DNA of 14,228 nucleotides, from the NCBI GenBank assembly GCA_003024985.2, contig PXIH01S0000125.1; one strand, 5' to 3'. Under the pieces are notes generated by a model. It worked only from the letters and a program-made list of their open reading frames with translations. It made no database searches and was not told the DNA's origin. This document shows, piece by piece, positions 7,601-14,022 of the stretch. A program made the position numbers and the translations under genes. The DNA comes from Euperipatoides rowelli (taxonomy: Eukaryota > Onychophora > Udeonychophora > Euonychophora > Peripatopsidae). Position 1 is the stretch's first letter. Each line of letters begins with the position of its first letter.

Positions 7601-10600
7601 CTACTGTCAAGGTTCAGAATAAAACTGCTATTTAAAATAATATGTGTTGTTAAGAAGAGAGATGAAGAACTACAGAAATACCTTGAATATGAACTGGCAC
7701 CATATCCTCTTTCTTTGTTGACAGGATGGAATGAGAAAAAAATCAAAAAGCTTTACTTTACAAGATGTTTGAACCAAAGTTGAGAACTTTCACCTAAACA
7801 ATGTAATTCATGTTATTGATGGAGGTTTCTTGTTGCATCATGTTATTTAGAAACAAGGACAAACTTTCAGTGATATTTGCAATAGTTTCATCTCATATGT
7901 TCAAAGCTGCTGCAGATTTAATAGTTACTTTTTTTGATGGGTACACTGAAAATTATTGCTGCACCATACATGCAGAACAGCAGAGCTCTAACAAAGCAAC
8001 CAATAGAAGTATTTTTGAAAGAGAACATGACAGCTCAAATCAGCCAAGGTAAAACAAAAGTAACTTGTATGTGAGACATGTTTGTGAAGGTAAATTTGAA
8101 ATTATAATTTATTAAGTTACACATAGCCTATTTTCCTTACACAACTGCATTAATAAATTGTTATTGACTAATTTATGAAGTTTATGTTACATCTTGATTT
8201 AAAAATTGTTACATTGAAATATGAAAATTTTTATTATTACTACTATTACTGTATTATTAATTTTATTATTACTAATCCACCCTTCCCACAAAACAAAGCA
8301 TTTACCTAATTAAAATAAAATTGATCATAAATATACAATAACAAATGGTGTTCAGGAATTCAAATTGTAACTATAAAAATTTTGAAAACAAAGCAAAACT
8401 GAAAAAAAAAAACACCTCTAGGCCCCATATGGCTTGTAAGTAGGACTACTGTATATATCAAGATGTTTATTCTAGATATTAAATAATGTAAAGCTCTTAA
8501 AAACTTTGAAAAAAAAGAGCTTATCAGACTGTAAATAAATAACACATAGCCTATAAATATAAATTACAAATATATCATAAATTTGTCATTTTCTAGCCTA
8601 CAGTAGTTCTATATAGGCTACAAAACTTACAAAAGTTAATTCGGTCTATGTGAATTGCATTCAAATTGATAAAGTCCCAAATATAGTCAGGGGTATATAC
8701 TAACTATTCTATAGCAATAGTATGGGACTAATTGCAATTTAAAAATACAACGTACAACACATTCCCATTTATTTTAAAAATTTCATTTAATGTTTAATAA
8801 ATAGGACAATCATTTGAAACATAATAAAGAGAACATATACAGTAACATAATACAATTTTAATTTTTACAGAAAATTTTCAGGAAGTACAATAACTCAAAC
8901 TCATGTCATAAATCACAATATAAGCATTTTGAATCCCTAAGCGAGACCGCTCAGCTATGAGCCCAAAGCCTTTTTGTAAAGTATTTGCAAACAATATTAA
9001 CAATCATAAATAGTAAAAGTTATCATGTAAATAGTGATAGGGGTCAGTCGCAGTGTTTGATTAGTGGCCAAAAGCATCTATCGTTAAAACATACTGGGAG
9101 TGAGCCCTTCGTTTCTAGACTTCCTGAAAATATTTGGGGCTGGTCAAATATCCAGATCACCGGGCTTCTCTGACTCCCCAGTCCACCCCTGATTACAAAG
9201 ATTTATTAAAGAAGATGTGCAAGCATTCAACTGTGATTTGAACAAGAAAACAATTGAGGAAAATAAAAAATAAAATAAAAAAACAAAACAAGATTAATGA
9301 CTGGGAAAAAAATTAAATAATAGCAATAAATAAAAGGATGACACCATTATTAGGAATAGAGAACCTATTGCCCAAAGAGTTTAATAATTTTTTTAAAACA
9401 CTCTATAAAGAATGGACAGAGAATAGCATTAAAGAGATATTGCTGTCAGAAAGGAGACATTGTAATCTGTTTGATTAATCTTAATTAAAAATTATTTAGG
9501 GGAAGACTCAAGAAATGCTTTCAAAATCTTGAGGAGTATGGGGAAGGGGGCTCAAACCCGATAGAACCACAATAAAATTCAATATATGAACAAATACTTA
9601 CAAGAATCAGTATCAGAAAGTTTTCTTTTCTTTTCATTGTTCTCACTACTTTCAGAGCTGTAAAAATAAAATAATTTAATTTGAGAAAACTACCATCAAT
9701 ATTTCTATTACATTATCTAAGACAAAAATAAAAATGTCTTTCAAGCATAATTTGAAAAACACATTTTCTCCGAAAAAAAAAAAAAAAATATGGTGCATGC
9801 TATAAATATTTTGTAATACAACAGAATACATGTTTAACAAAATACAGCAAACAAATACTGTAATTAACATTTGCAAATTTAAAATTATTCTAGTTCTATA
9901 CTCTCAGGAAATATTTTTTTTATTATTATCTGATTACCTACAGTATGTGGCTAAAATAAAGAAAAAATAAATAAAATTTATACAGTATTGTATATAATTT
10001 CTTATATTGTTGACATTCGGCTAAATTATTAAACATGATTGGACAACTCAGGTAATAATCAGTTGTTTTGTTTTAGCAATAATCATGAAATATTGTAAAT
10101 GCATCTTATTTTAATTGGTGAGACATGTTTTAAGAATTGATTAAAGATTTGGTATTAAAGCTTCAAATGTAACAGATTTTTTTAATTTTTTTTTTAATTA
10201 TTGATTTTTAAAGATTTTTACTAAAAAAAAATATCCACTAGAAAATTAATAAAAAAAATTATTTACAATTCAATTTTTTAAATAATTGACTTTAGCTCCT
10301 CCCCCTTAAAACAACATTGTCCACTTTACACACCAGGGGAGATATTTTCTGATGTCATAGACTACAGTATAAATGAATACAGCTTGCTATACTTAACTAT
10401 AGAATATTTGATATCTTTGTCAGATTAAAGCTGGAAATTATATGGACTAATTGTTTAATTACTTGTAAAAAAAAACAATCAAATTCATCCTTTGTGCTAT
10501 TATGATTCAATTTTTTTTTTTAAATCAAAATGACCTTTAAAACAGATTGAAAATTCCACTATTTACATGTTAAATCATTACAAAGAAAACAGCTGTAGAG

Positions 10601-13600
10601 ACTGTTTCGTCTTCAAATTAATCTCAAACCCCCCAAAAATGTGAAAGTTTCAAATTGTAATCTCAGACTGAGGAGAGCAAGTCTTAATTTTATCTTTAAA
10701 TAACTTTTTTTTATGCATTTTAAATTATTTTTTTTACAGTGGAATAAAAAATAATTAAAAAATCCGTTACATTTGACCTTTAATAATTTCATCACAATAA
10801 AATACAACAAAAGGTTTTCCTTGTGAAATGAATGAATTTTAGTGATAAAGCACTAAAATCAAATTAAAAAAAAAAAAAAATTTATTCATAGTAGGCCCTA
10901 CCCTTGCATTTTATTTAACAATAAGAATTAACTGTGAAATTATATTATTGTTTCCTATATAACAGATTTAAATGCATTTAAATGTGAATTAATTCATTAA
11001 CAATTTATCATTCTGCTCTCCCCCCAATCATTATCCCCTCAACTCACAGATAAGTAATATGAATTCAGCTCGACACCAGAGGCAAATGGCCTAAATCTTT
11101 TAAAAATGATTCGTGTGGGAAATAGCAATGTCTTGTGTTCCAGACATGGACTTTATTTCCTATAATTGTCTTTTTTTTTCTATAAACTTTAAAACTTTTT
11201 AATACAATTCTATAGGTTTTAAATTTTTATGACATTATCACATTTAACTGTTTAAAAAAAAAAAATGCTTCAATTTTTGATTAAAAGTCAATAATTGTCT
11301 AAATTATCATTTCTTTTCTATTTGCTACCTAATGATAAATTTTCATATCAAAACATAATAAAAAACTAAATTCTTATTTTAAAAGGCTAAATTTCCTATA
11401 TTTTTTTGTTAAAAAAACACCATTCTAGTAATAGTTCCATAGAACCGCAGCAGGTTTCAATTTAGAAGTAAAATTTGATATACTTTTATGGTATAGTATT
11501 TACAGATACTGTATACCGGTATTTTATAATATTGCTAGACCCTCATTCTAGCTATTGAAAATCTGTTTAAGGTATATTTTAGAAAAATGTTAAAAAAAAA
11601 AACCCCCAATTACGAAGCAGAGGTAGAAATATGGGGTCCACATTAATGCAATGCTAGGTGGCCATTAACAAAACTTTTTTCTCTTGTTTTAAAAATAACA
11701 TCTAAGTCCTATTATACTGTAATTAATTAAATGTACTACATTTAAAGAAGAAAATGACTGGATGACTTTAAGGAATGGGCTAACATCTGTATTAAAGAGA
11801 GCTGAAGATAGAAATCTTTGGAGATCCACGAACTTAAACCTTCACCCTGGATAACACATCCAATGATGATGGTACTGTACATAGCTGAGTTAGTGTATTT
11901 TTATGATATGTAAACAGTAGCTGTTCTGTAAAAATAAGATATAGAAGCAAAATATATTGATAATCATTGTATCACTTATTAAACATGTTTTACTTGCATT
12001 CATGGCAACTTACAATTTAAAGTTTAGAAATATTATATCAGTAGGCCTATCAAGTGAAGCATAAAAAACAAATGAAACCTCATATGGGTTAAATATGGAG
12101 CCTAATTTATTTCACTTTTGATATTCTTTCATTTTAAAAATTGTCAAATCTAGGTCAAATGAGTTTGATCCTGTATATTTATTTACAGTATACAATATAT
12201 GTACTGTATTTTATTAAAATTATAAATAAAAAACAAAGACACATTAAAATATACCTTTTCCTTTTAACAGCTCCAGCTAATAAAACTTGCTGAGATTTTT
12301 TATTATTATTTGTATTTTGTAGAGGCTTTCTTTTTTCAGTAATATGTTTAGCGGCATTTTCACTGGCTAAATTTGCTACTGCCTGGTACAATAGTAAAGG
12401 AAATAAATAATAATAATAAAAAAAAAGACAAAGATAAACAATCATTAAAATGAATTAGAAATCATAAATCTAAGTGAGAAGGAAGTTTCTGAAAACAATG
12501 AATAATTGTTTGATATTTACTAAATTTGGCTTTTGAAATTCTTATTTACAGTTAAATCTGGATATAACCTCGGATAGTAGGACAATTGGCTATAACATTA
12601 CACAATGCAACGTCAATTTTTTGAGCTTTTGTTTTTCTAATCAAATTTTTTTCATAGACAACTTATAGTATTTTGTAAAAAAAAAAAAGTTAAATTTTTT
12701 TTTTTTTACTTAATGTTAATAAATATTGTATTTGATTTTAAAAAAGTATGCAGTATTCGGTTTTTAAAAATGTGTGGTTTTTTTATTTTATTATTGAATA
12801 TTATGTTTTACATTAAATAAACATCTGATTTTCAAAAATGTGCCTTTTATTTGAATAATTAAATCAAATTGGTTTAAGGTAAAATGTAGCGGATTTTTTT
12901 TTAATTATAGATTTTCAAAGATTTTTACTAAAAAAAATTTTCAGTATAGAAAAAAAATAGTTATTGCAATTCAATTTTTAAAATAATTGTCTTTAGCNCC
13001 TCCCCCTTAAAACAACATTGTCCACTTTACACACCAGGGGAGATATTTTGTGACATCATTGTTCAGAGATGAATAGAGCTTGCTATACTTAACTATAGAA
13101 TATTTGCTATCTATGTCAGCTAAAGTCTGGAAATCTTTTGCACTAATTGTTCCAATTCTTGTAAAAAATCATGATCAAATTCATCCTTTGTGCTATATGG
13201 TCCAATTTGTTTTTTTTTTAAAAAAATCAAAATAACATTAAATAGAAAGTTGAACATACCTCTATTTGTTAATCTCAGACAAAGGATAGGAATAGTCTTA
13301 ATTTTATTTTTAAATACTTTTTTTTTTATGCTTTTAATTTTTTTTTTCCAATGGAATTTGTTTATCAACTCAAAACATTTTTTACTTGTCATTAGTAAAT
13401 CTCTACATGTGACCCTTTTGTTGCACCAGCATATCTTCAATCATTACCTTCATTGAATAACTTGGTGTAGAGTCGACTTTGGTAACAGTAGCTAACGTTC
13501 CTTTTCAACTAAATGTGTACTACGTTGAAATATAGCCTGAAAAGTTCCACTTTGCTGGGTGAAGTTGAATGACGATCTTCATCTTTAGCCTGCAGAAAAA

Positions 13601-14022
13601 CGTGACTGTTGCCATTTTATTATATAGGATAAGCATTGATTGCACCACAAATCTAGCCTATTCCCTTAATGTAATATTATCTTAGTTTATCCTTTTTTCT
13701 TTATAGTAAAAAAAAAAAAATACTAAAACATTTTTATAAATTCTGATTTCGAGATCAATCCTGAAAAGTGACATATTAAGTCTTTATGATCTTTTTAAAA
13801 AATTAAAGCAAATCAATTTTTGGTAACAAATTAAACAGTTAAAATTATTGAAAGGGCAAATATTTAAATCATATAATCTATATAAACATTTCAAGGATAT
13901 TCTATATTCTTTGATTTCAGCATATTCTTCTTTCAATCTTTTATTATCAATCTCAGCTTTGGTTTGATCTACCAGGTCTAAAAATTGAACCTCTTCATCA
14001 TCTAAACCTCGAATCATATTTT
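4416..14022 (-). CDS. PSME3IP1: PSME3IP1 (FAM192A/NIP30) homolog, partial gene, four exons
   Basis: Joined segments 14022-13888, 12378-12255, 9657-9602 and 4685-4416 give 585 nt (195 codons) with no stop and compatible intron phases (1, 2, 1). Three blocks match the human protein as I know it: ENMIRGLDDEEVQFLDLV against KNMVRGLDEDETNFLDEV; SQQVLLAGAVKRKR against SQAKLLAGAVKHK; and CVAILPGLGAY followed by an acidic serine stretch against CIGILPGLGAY...SDSESSSDSE. The family is nuclear and binds the proteasome activator PA28gamma (PSME3); in vertebrates, CK2 phosphorylation of the C-terminal serine patch supports that binding. The N-terminal NIP30 part lies beyond position 14228. The donor after 4416 implies a further 3' exon. 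The introns hold only repeats and relics. The family identification is firm; the exact ends of the gene are not seen. Confidence 0.9.
4686..5285. other. Intron next to the LPGLGAY exon, no gene seen
   Basis: The acceptor tract lies next to 4685. Beyond it there are poly-A runs (4779-4791, 4940-4949) and loosely CATC/ATCT-like simple sequence around 5000-5150. No coding match was found. Confidence 0.5.
5286..5578 (+). repeat. Tandem duplication, two units of about 150 bp
   Basis: Unit 1 (5286-5437) and unit 2 (5438-5578) share ATGTGGTACA, TAGTGGACTAAATATGAA, CACTTTG, CATAAAATAC, CATATTATGGGTCTAACTCA, AAATTGACTTGC and CCACTTTGCTTCTCAGGT in order. Unit 2 is slightly shorter through small indels (for example, ACAGT is missing after AAAAT). 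The divergence indicates an old event or two adjacent copies of a dispersed repeat. Confidence 0.85.
5595..5651. repeat. 57-nt nested hairpin
   Basis: GTGTTTTATATATACTG (5595-5611) pairs with CAGTAGATGTAAAACAC (5635-5651) at 15 of 17 positions. Inside, TGTACAGT (5614-5621) pairs perfectly with ACTGTACA (5626-5633) around an ATGT loop, with only a one-base bulge between the stems. It separates the tandem duplication on its left from the motif array on its right. Confidence 0.75.
5641..6250. repeat. Degenerate tandem array of AAAATCCAAGATGGC / ACTTCCGGTTCCTG units
   Basis: AAAATCCAAGATGGC or a close variant starts at 5720, 5844, 5967, 6107, about 6176 and 6231. Spacings are near 124 bp for the first three and shorter later. 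Most copies are followed by GACTTCCGGTTCCTG or a variant. Extra ACTTCCGGTT words stand at 5929, 6031 and 6053. TTCTAGAA occurs at 5655, 6007 and 6088. The reverse complements read GCCATCTTGG (YY1-like) and ACCGGAAGT (the ETS consensus); TTCTAGAA has the nTTCnnGAAn form of a heat-shock element. CCCATAATGCA precedes two units. It could be an old transposon-derived satellite. The minus-strand frame 6336-6040 is a by-product of the repeat. Confidence 0.75.
6530..6720. repeat. Palindrome-rich repeat with GCCGCCATATTGG core
   Basis: GGCCGCCATATT (6539-6550) and AAAATGGCGACC (6553-6564) form an imperfect inverted pair around GG. Downstream, TTGTAGAGAA and TTCTCTACAA (6631-6640, 6646-6655) form a perfect 10-bp stem with loop CAAAA. 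AACACCT (6615-6621) and AGGTGTT (6714-6720) are outer inverted heptamers enclosing it. I recall similar GCCGCCATATTGG plus GTAGAGAACAAAATTCTCTAC sequences as interspersed repeats in several invertebrate genomes. This looks like one copy of such an element. Confidence 0.5.
6721..7215. other. Intron, AT-rich, no gene seen
   Basis: Largely A/T-biased sequence with poly-T (6779-6786) and poly-A (7177-7187). The end, gtcttccag at 7191-7199, could be the old acceptor for the pseudogene that follows. Nothing else could be supported. Confidence 0.45.
7216..8048 (+). pseudogene. Decayed gene of an uncharacterised FEN/PIN-nuclease-like family
   Basis: Protein-like segments follow one another with in-frame stops and frameshifts. 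A 75-codon open frame starts at 7216 (WILVCPAASNVCESFETF within it) and ends at TGA 7441. The same frame resumes with DIWEMKELTATSAYAVGKTA. Next come KRDEELQKYLEYELAPYPLS, HVIDGGFLLHHVI, a TAG stop, and GQTFSDICNSFISYVQS. After a shift come DLIVTFFDGYTENYCC, then HAEQQ and NKATNRSIFERE. I recall multi-copy uncharacterised animal proteins with the same YEL-PYPLSLF, DGGFLLH and VVFDGY blocks. The early Asp and later FDGY resemble the N-terminal fold of XPG/FEN nucleases (inference). The match ends at CAAG|gtaaaac, a plausible old splice donor, arguing for a copied gene rather than a retrocopy. It is antisense within the host intron. Confidence 0.65.
8049..8686. other. Intron, AT-rich, no gene seen
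   Basis: Contains a TTA/ATT-rich stretch around 8229-8275 and three TACAGTA/TACTGTA heptamers (8247, 8447, 8599). No continuation of the pseudogene to the left was found. The minus-strand frame 8545-8360 is Phe/Ile-rich and not credible. Confidence 0.5.
8891..8957 (-). repeat. tRNA-like A and B boxes, possible SINE relic
   Basis: On the minus strand TAGCTGAGCGGTCT (8957-8944) matches the Pol III A-box form seen in Ser/Leu-type tRNAs. AGTTTGAGTTA (8901-8891) is a degenerate B box at a spacing that would suit a tRNA with a long variable arm. No acceptor stem closes, so it is not an intact tRNA. A decayed tRNA-derived SINE is the most I would claim. Confidence 0.25.
9171..9194 (-). mobile_element. 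Possible hAT-type element terminus
   Basis: The minus strand begins CAGGGGTGGACTGGGG at 9194, resembling the CAGGGGTGGACTGG ends of hAT-derived non-autonomous repeats in many animals. The adjoining 9030-9170 is more GC-rich than its surroundings, as an inserted repeat would be. No partner terminus or 8-bp target duplication was confirmed (a CAGGGG at 8687 has non-matching flanks). Confidence 0.3.
9195..9601. other. Intron just 3' of the small exon on the minus strand, no gene seen
   Basis: A-rich sequence with AATAAA-like words around 9260-9335. The strong donor gtaagtatt of the 56-nt exon occupies 9601-9593. No homology was recognised in the moderately complex stretch 9340-9560. Confidence 0.5.
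9602..9657 (-). CDS. PSME3IP1: PSME3IP1 exon: small Ser/Lys exon
   Basis: This 56-nt exon is too short to find by ORF length alone. Its acceptor is tttatttttacag and its donor CTT|gtaagtatt, a near-perfect consensus. With AG from the previous exon it reads SSESSENNEKKRKLSDTDS, matching human KSSESGNSVKRLKPDPEPDD in position and character. It holds a basic cluster (KKRK) next to Ser/Asp/Glu residues. Phase enters at 2 and leaves at 1. The length, both splice sites and the frame all agree, so the exon is well supported despite its size. Confidence 0.87.
9658..10163. other. Intron, AT-rich, no gene seen
   Basis: Next to the 56-nt exon the sequence carries the acceptor tract. Beyond it there is a poly-A run (9773-9788) and three TACAGTA/TACTGTA heptamers (9856, 9939, 9981). 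The minus-strand frame at 9876-9676 is Phe-rich low-complexity translation with no homology I can name. Confidence 0.5.
10164..10790. repeat. Dispersed repeat, copy 1
   Basis: Direct-orientation partner of 12888-13425. It is longer because of a divergent stretch around 10545-10650 (including the run of C at 10629-10634) that copy 2 lacks. Shared landmarks are the C-rich block with CACACCAGGGGAGATATTTT, GCTTGCTATACTTAACTATA, CAAATTCATCCTTTGTGCTAT and AATCTCAGAC followed by GTCTTAATTTTAT. Divergence outside the 51-bp identical core suggests an old pair or unequal constraint. The ORF-like minus-strand frame 10810-10613 is not kept in copy 2. Confidence 0.75.
10791..11722. other. Intron, AT-rich, no gene seen
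   Basis: Contains poly-A/T runs (10866-10880, 11172-11179, 11253-11265, 11593-11603) and a few moderately complex patches (11020-11160, 11610-11670) that match nothing I recognise. No credible reading frame or RNA structure was found. Confidence 0.5.
11723..11854 (+). pseudogene. Possible LINE reverse-transcriptase C-terminal fragment
   Basis: A plus-strand frame is open for 43 codons up to TAA at 11852 and includes EENDWMTLRNGLTSVLKRAE followed by DRNLWRS. The pattern W-x(n)-A-x-DR-x-x-WR just before a stop is typical of the end of ORF2 in several non-LTR retrotransposons. It is antisense to the host gene and lies within its 2.6-kb intron. No reverse-transcriptase core is visible upstream, so it would be a 5'-truncated insertion. 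The family is not assignable. Confidence 0.4.
12255..12378 (-). CDS. PSME3IP1: PSME3IP1 exon: SQQVLLAGAVKRKR block
   Basis: This 124-nt exon encodes ANLASENAAKHITEKRK, a polar Asn/Lys linker, and SQQVLLAGAVKRKR, the second conserved block of the family; its basic end could contribute to nuclear import. Two AGs stand four bases apart at the acceptor (ccag gcag). Only the inner one, giving a start at 12378, keeps the frame from the upstream exon; the outer one reaches TGA within eight codons. The donor is AAAAG|gtatat at 12254. The exon ends in phase 2, with AG completed by C of the next exon to make Ser. The linker is two residues longer than in human, so no exon seems to be missing upstream. 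Confidence 0.9.
12549..12615 (+). mobile_element. Possible pogo/Tigger-like element terminus
   Basis: A TA dinucleotide is followed by CAGTTAAATCTGGATATAAC, then CCTCGGATAGTAGG and GGCTATAAC. A CAGT start next to TA, with repeated CGG/TATAAC words, is how many pogo-like Tc1/mariner termini look. I cannot find the opposite terminus, so this would be a fragment. Confidence 0.3.
12616..12887. other. Intron, low-complexity AT sequence
   Basis: Runs of poly-A and poly-T dominate (for example 12678-12688 and 12697-12708). No coding, RNA or repeat structure beyond this could be supported. Confidence 0.5.
12888..13425. repeat. Dispersed repeat, copy 2
   Basis: Diverged copy of 10164-10790 in the same orientation, offset about 2.7 kb. 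The match runs from a T-rich stretch at 12890 through AAAGATTTTTACTAAAAAAA, a C-rich block, GCTTGCTATACTTAACTATA and CAAATTCATCCTTTGTGCTAT, to a T-rich stretch near 13400. Positions 12999-13049 are identical to 10298-10348 (51 bp). The ambiguous base at 12998 lies just outside that block. No clear terminal repeats or target duplications were seen. It contains an open minus-strand reading frame (see the entry at 13120). Confidence 0.75.
13120..13440 (-). other. Unrecognised reading frame inside repeat copy 2
   Basis: A 106-residue ATG-to-stop frame covers most of the repeat. Its first two thirds is Lys/Phe-rich translation of poly-A/T and looks non-coding. The last part (GPYSTKDEFDHDFLQEL, then EQLVQKISRL) looks protein-like, but copy 1 does not keep it: after STKDEFD the related frame soon stops. 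I do not recognise the sequence. It is most likely chance or a relic inside the repeat. Confidence 0.15.
13448..13589 (-). other. Exon-like segment in the first intron (cryptic or poison exon candidate)
   Basis: On the minus strand, tttttctgcag|GCTAAAG is a good acceptor and AATGAAG|gtaatg a fair donor, enclosing 142 nt of higher-complexity sequence. Read from its own first base it is open for 26 codons, then TAG. Spliced after the upstream exon, the leftover T plus GC gives Cys and then TAA at once, so inclusion would truncate PSME3IP1. This may be chance; I know no homolog. Confidence 0.25.
13888..14022 (-). CDS. PSME3IP1: PSME3IP1 exon: NIP30 domain end (RGLDDEE...EIKEYR)
   Basis: This 135-nt exon begins after a pyrimidine-rich acceptor (ttttttcttttcag). 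Its first two bases finish a codon begun in an unseen exon. It encodes NMIRGLDDEEVQFLDLV, a charged helix-like stretch, then EEYAEIKEYRISLK. This matches the conserved end of the NIP30 domain (human RGLDEDETNFLDEV...ELKEYRNNLKK). The donor is weak (AAAT|gtttat). I chose it because it leaves one T, which with the TA of the next exon makes Leu in frame, and because the alignment to human ends here. An ATG-to-stop frame over 14065-13784 runs into the intron on both sides and is not the true coding extent. Confidence 0.88.

Noticed and set aside
8944-8957. Intact tRNA gene
   Set aside because: Only the A box is good; no acceptor or T-arm stem closes around it.
8985-9173. 62-codon plus-strand frame
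   Set aside because: It lies in probable transposon-derived sequence, has no homology and has a random-looking composition.
9676-9876. 66-codon minus-strand frame
   Set aside because: Phe-rich translation of poly-A/T sequence within an intron.
12378-12382. Acceptor at the outer AG (exon start 12382)
   Set aside because: It breaks the frame from the upstream exon, giving TGA within eight codons.
12179-12445. Taking the whole 88-codon minus-strand frame as a gene
   Set aside because: Only the middle (12255-12378) is an exon; both ends are low-complexity intron translation.
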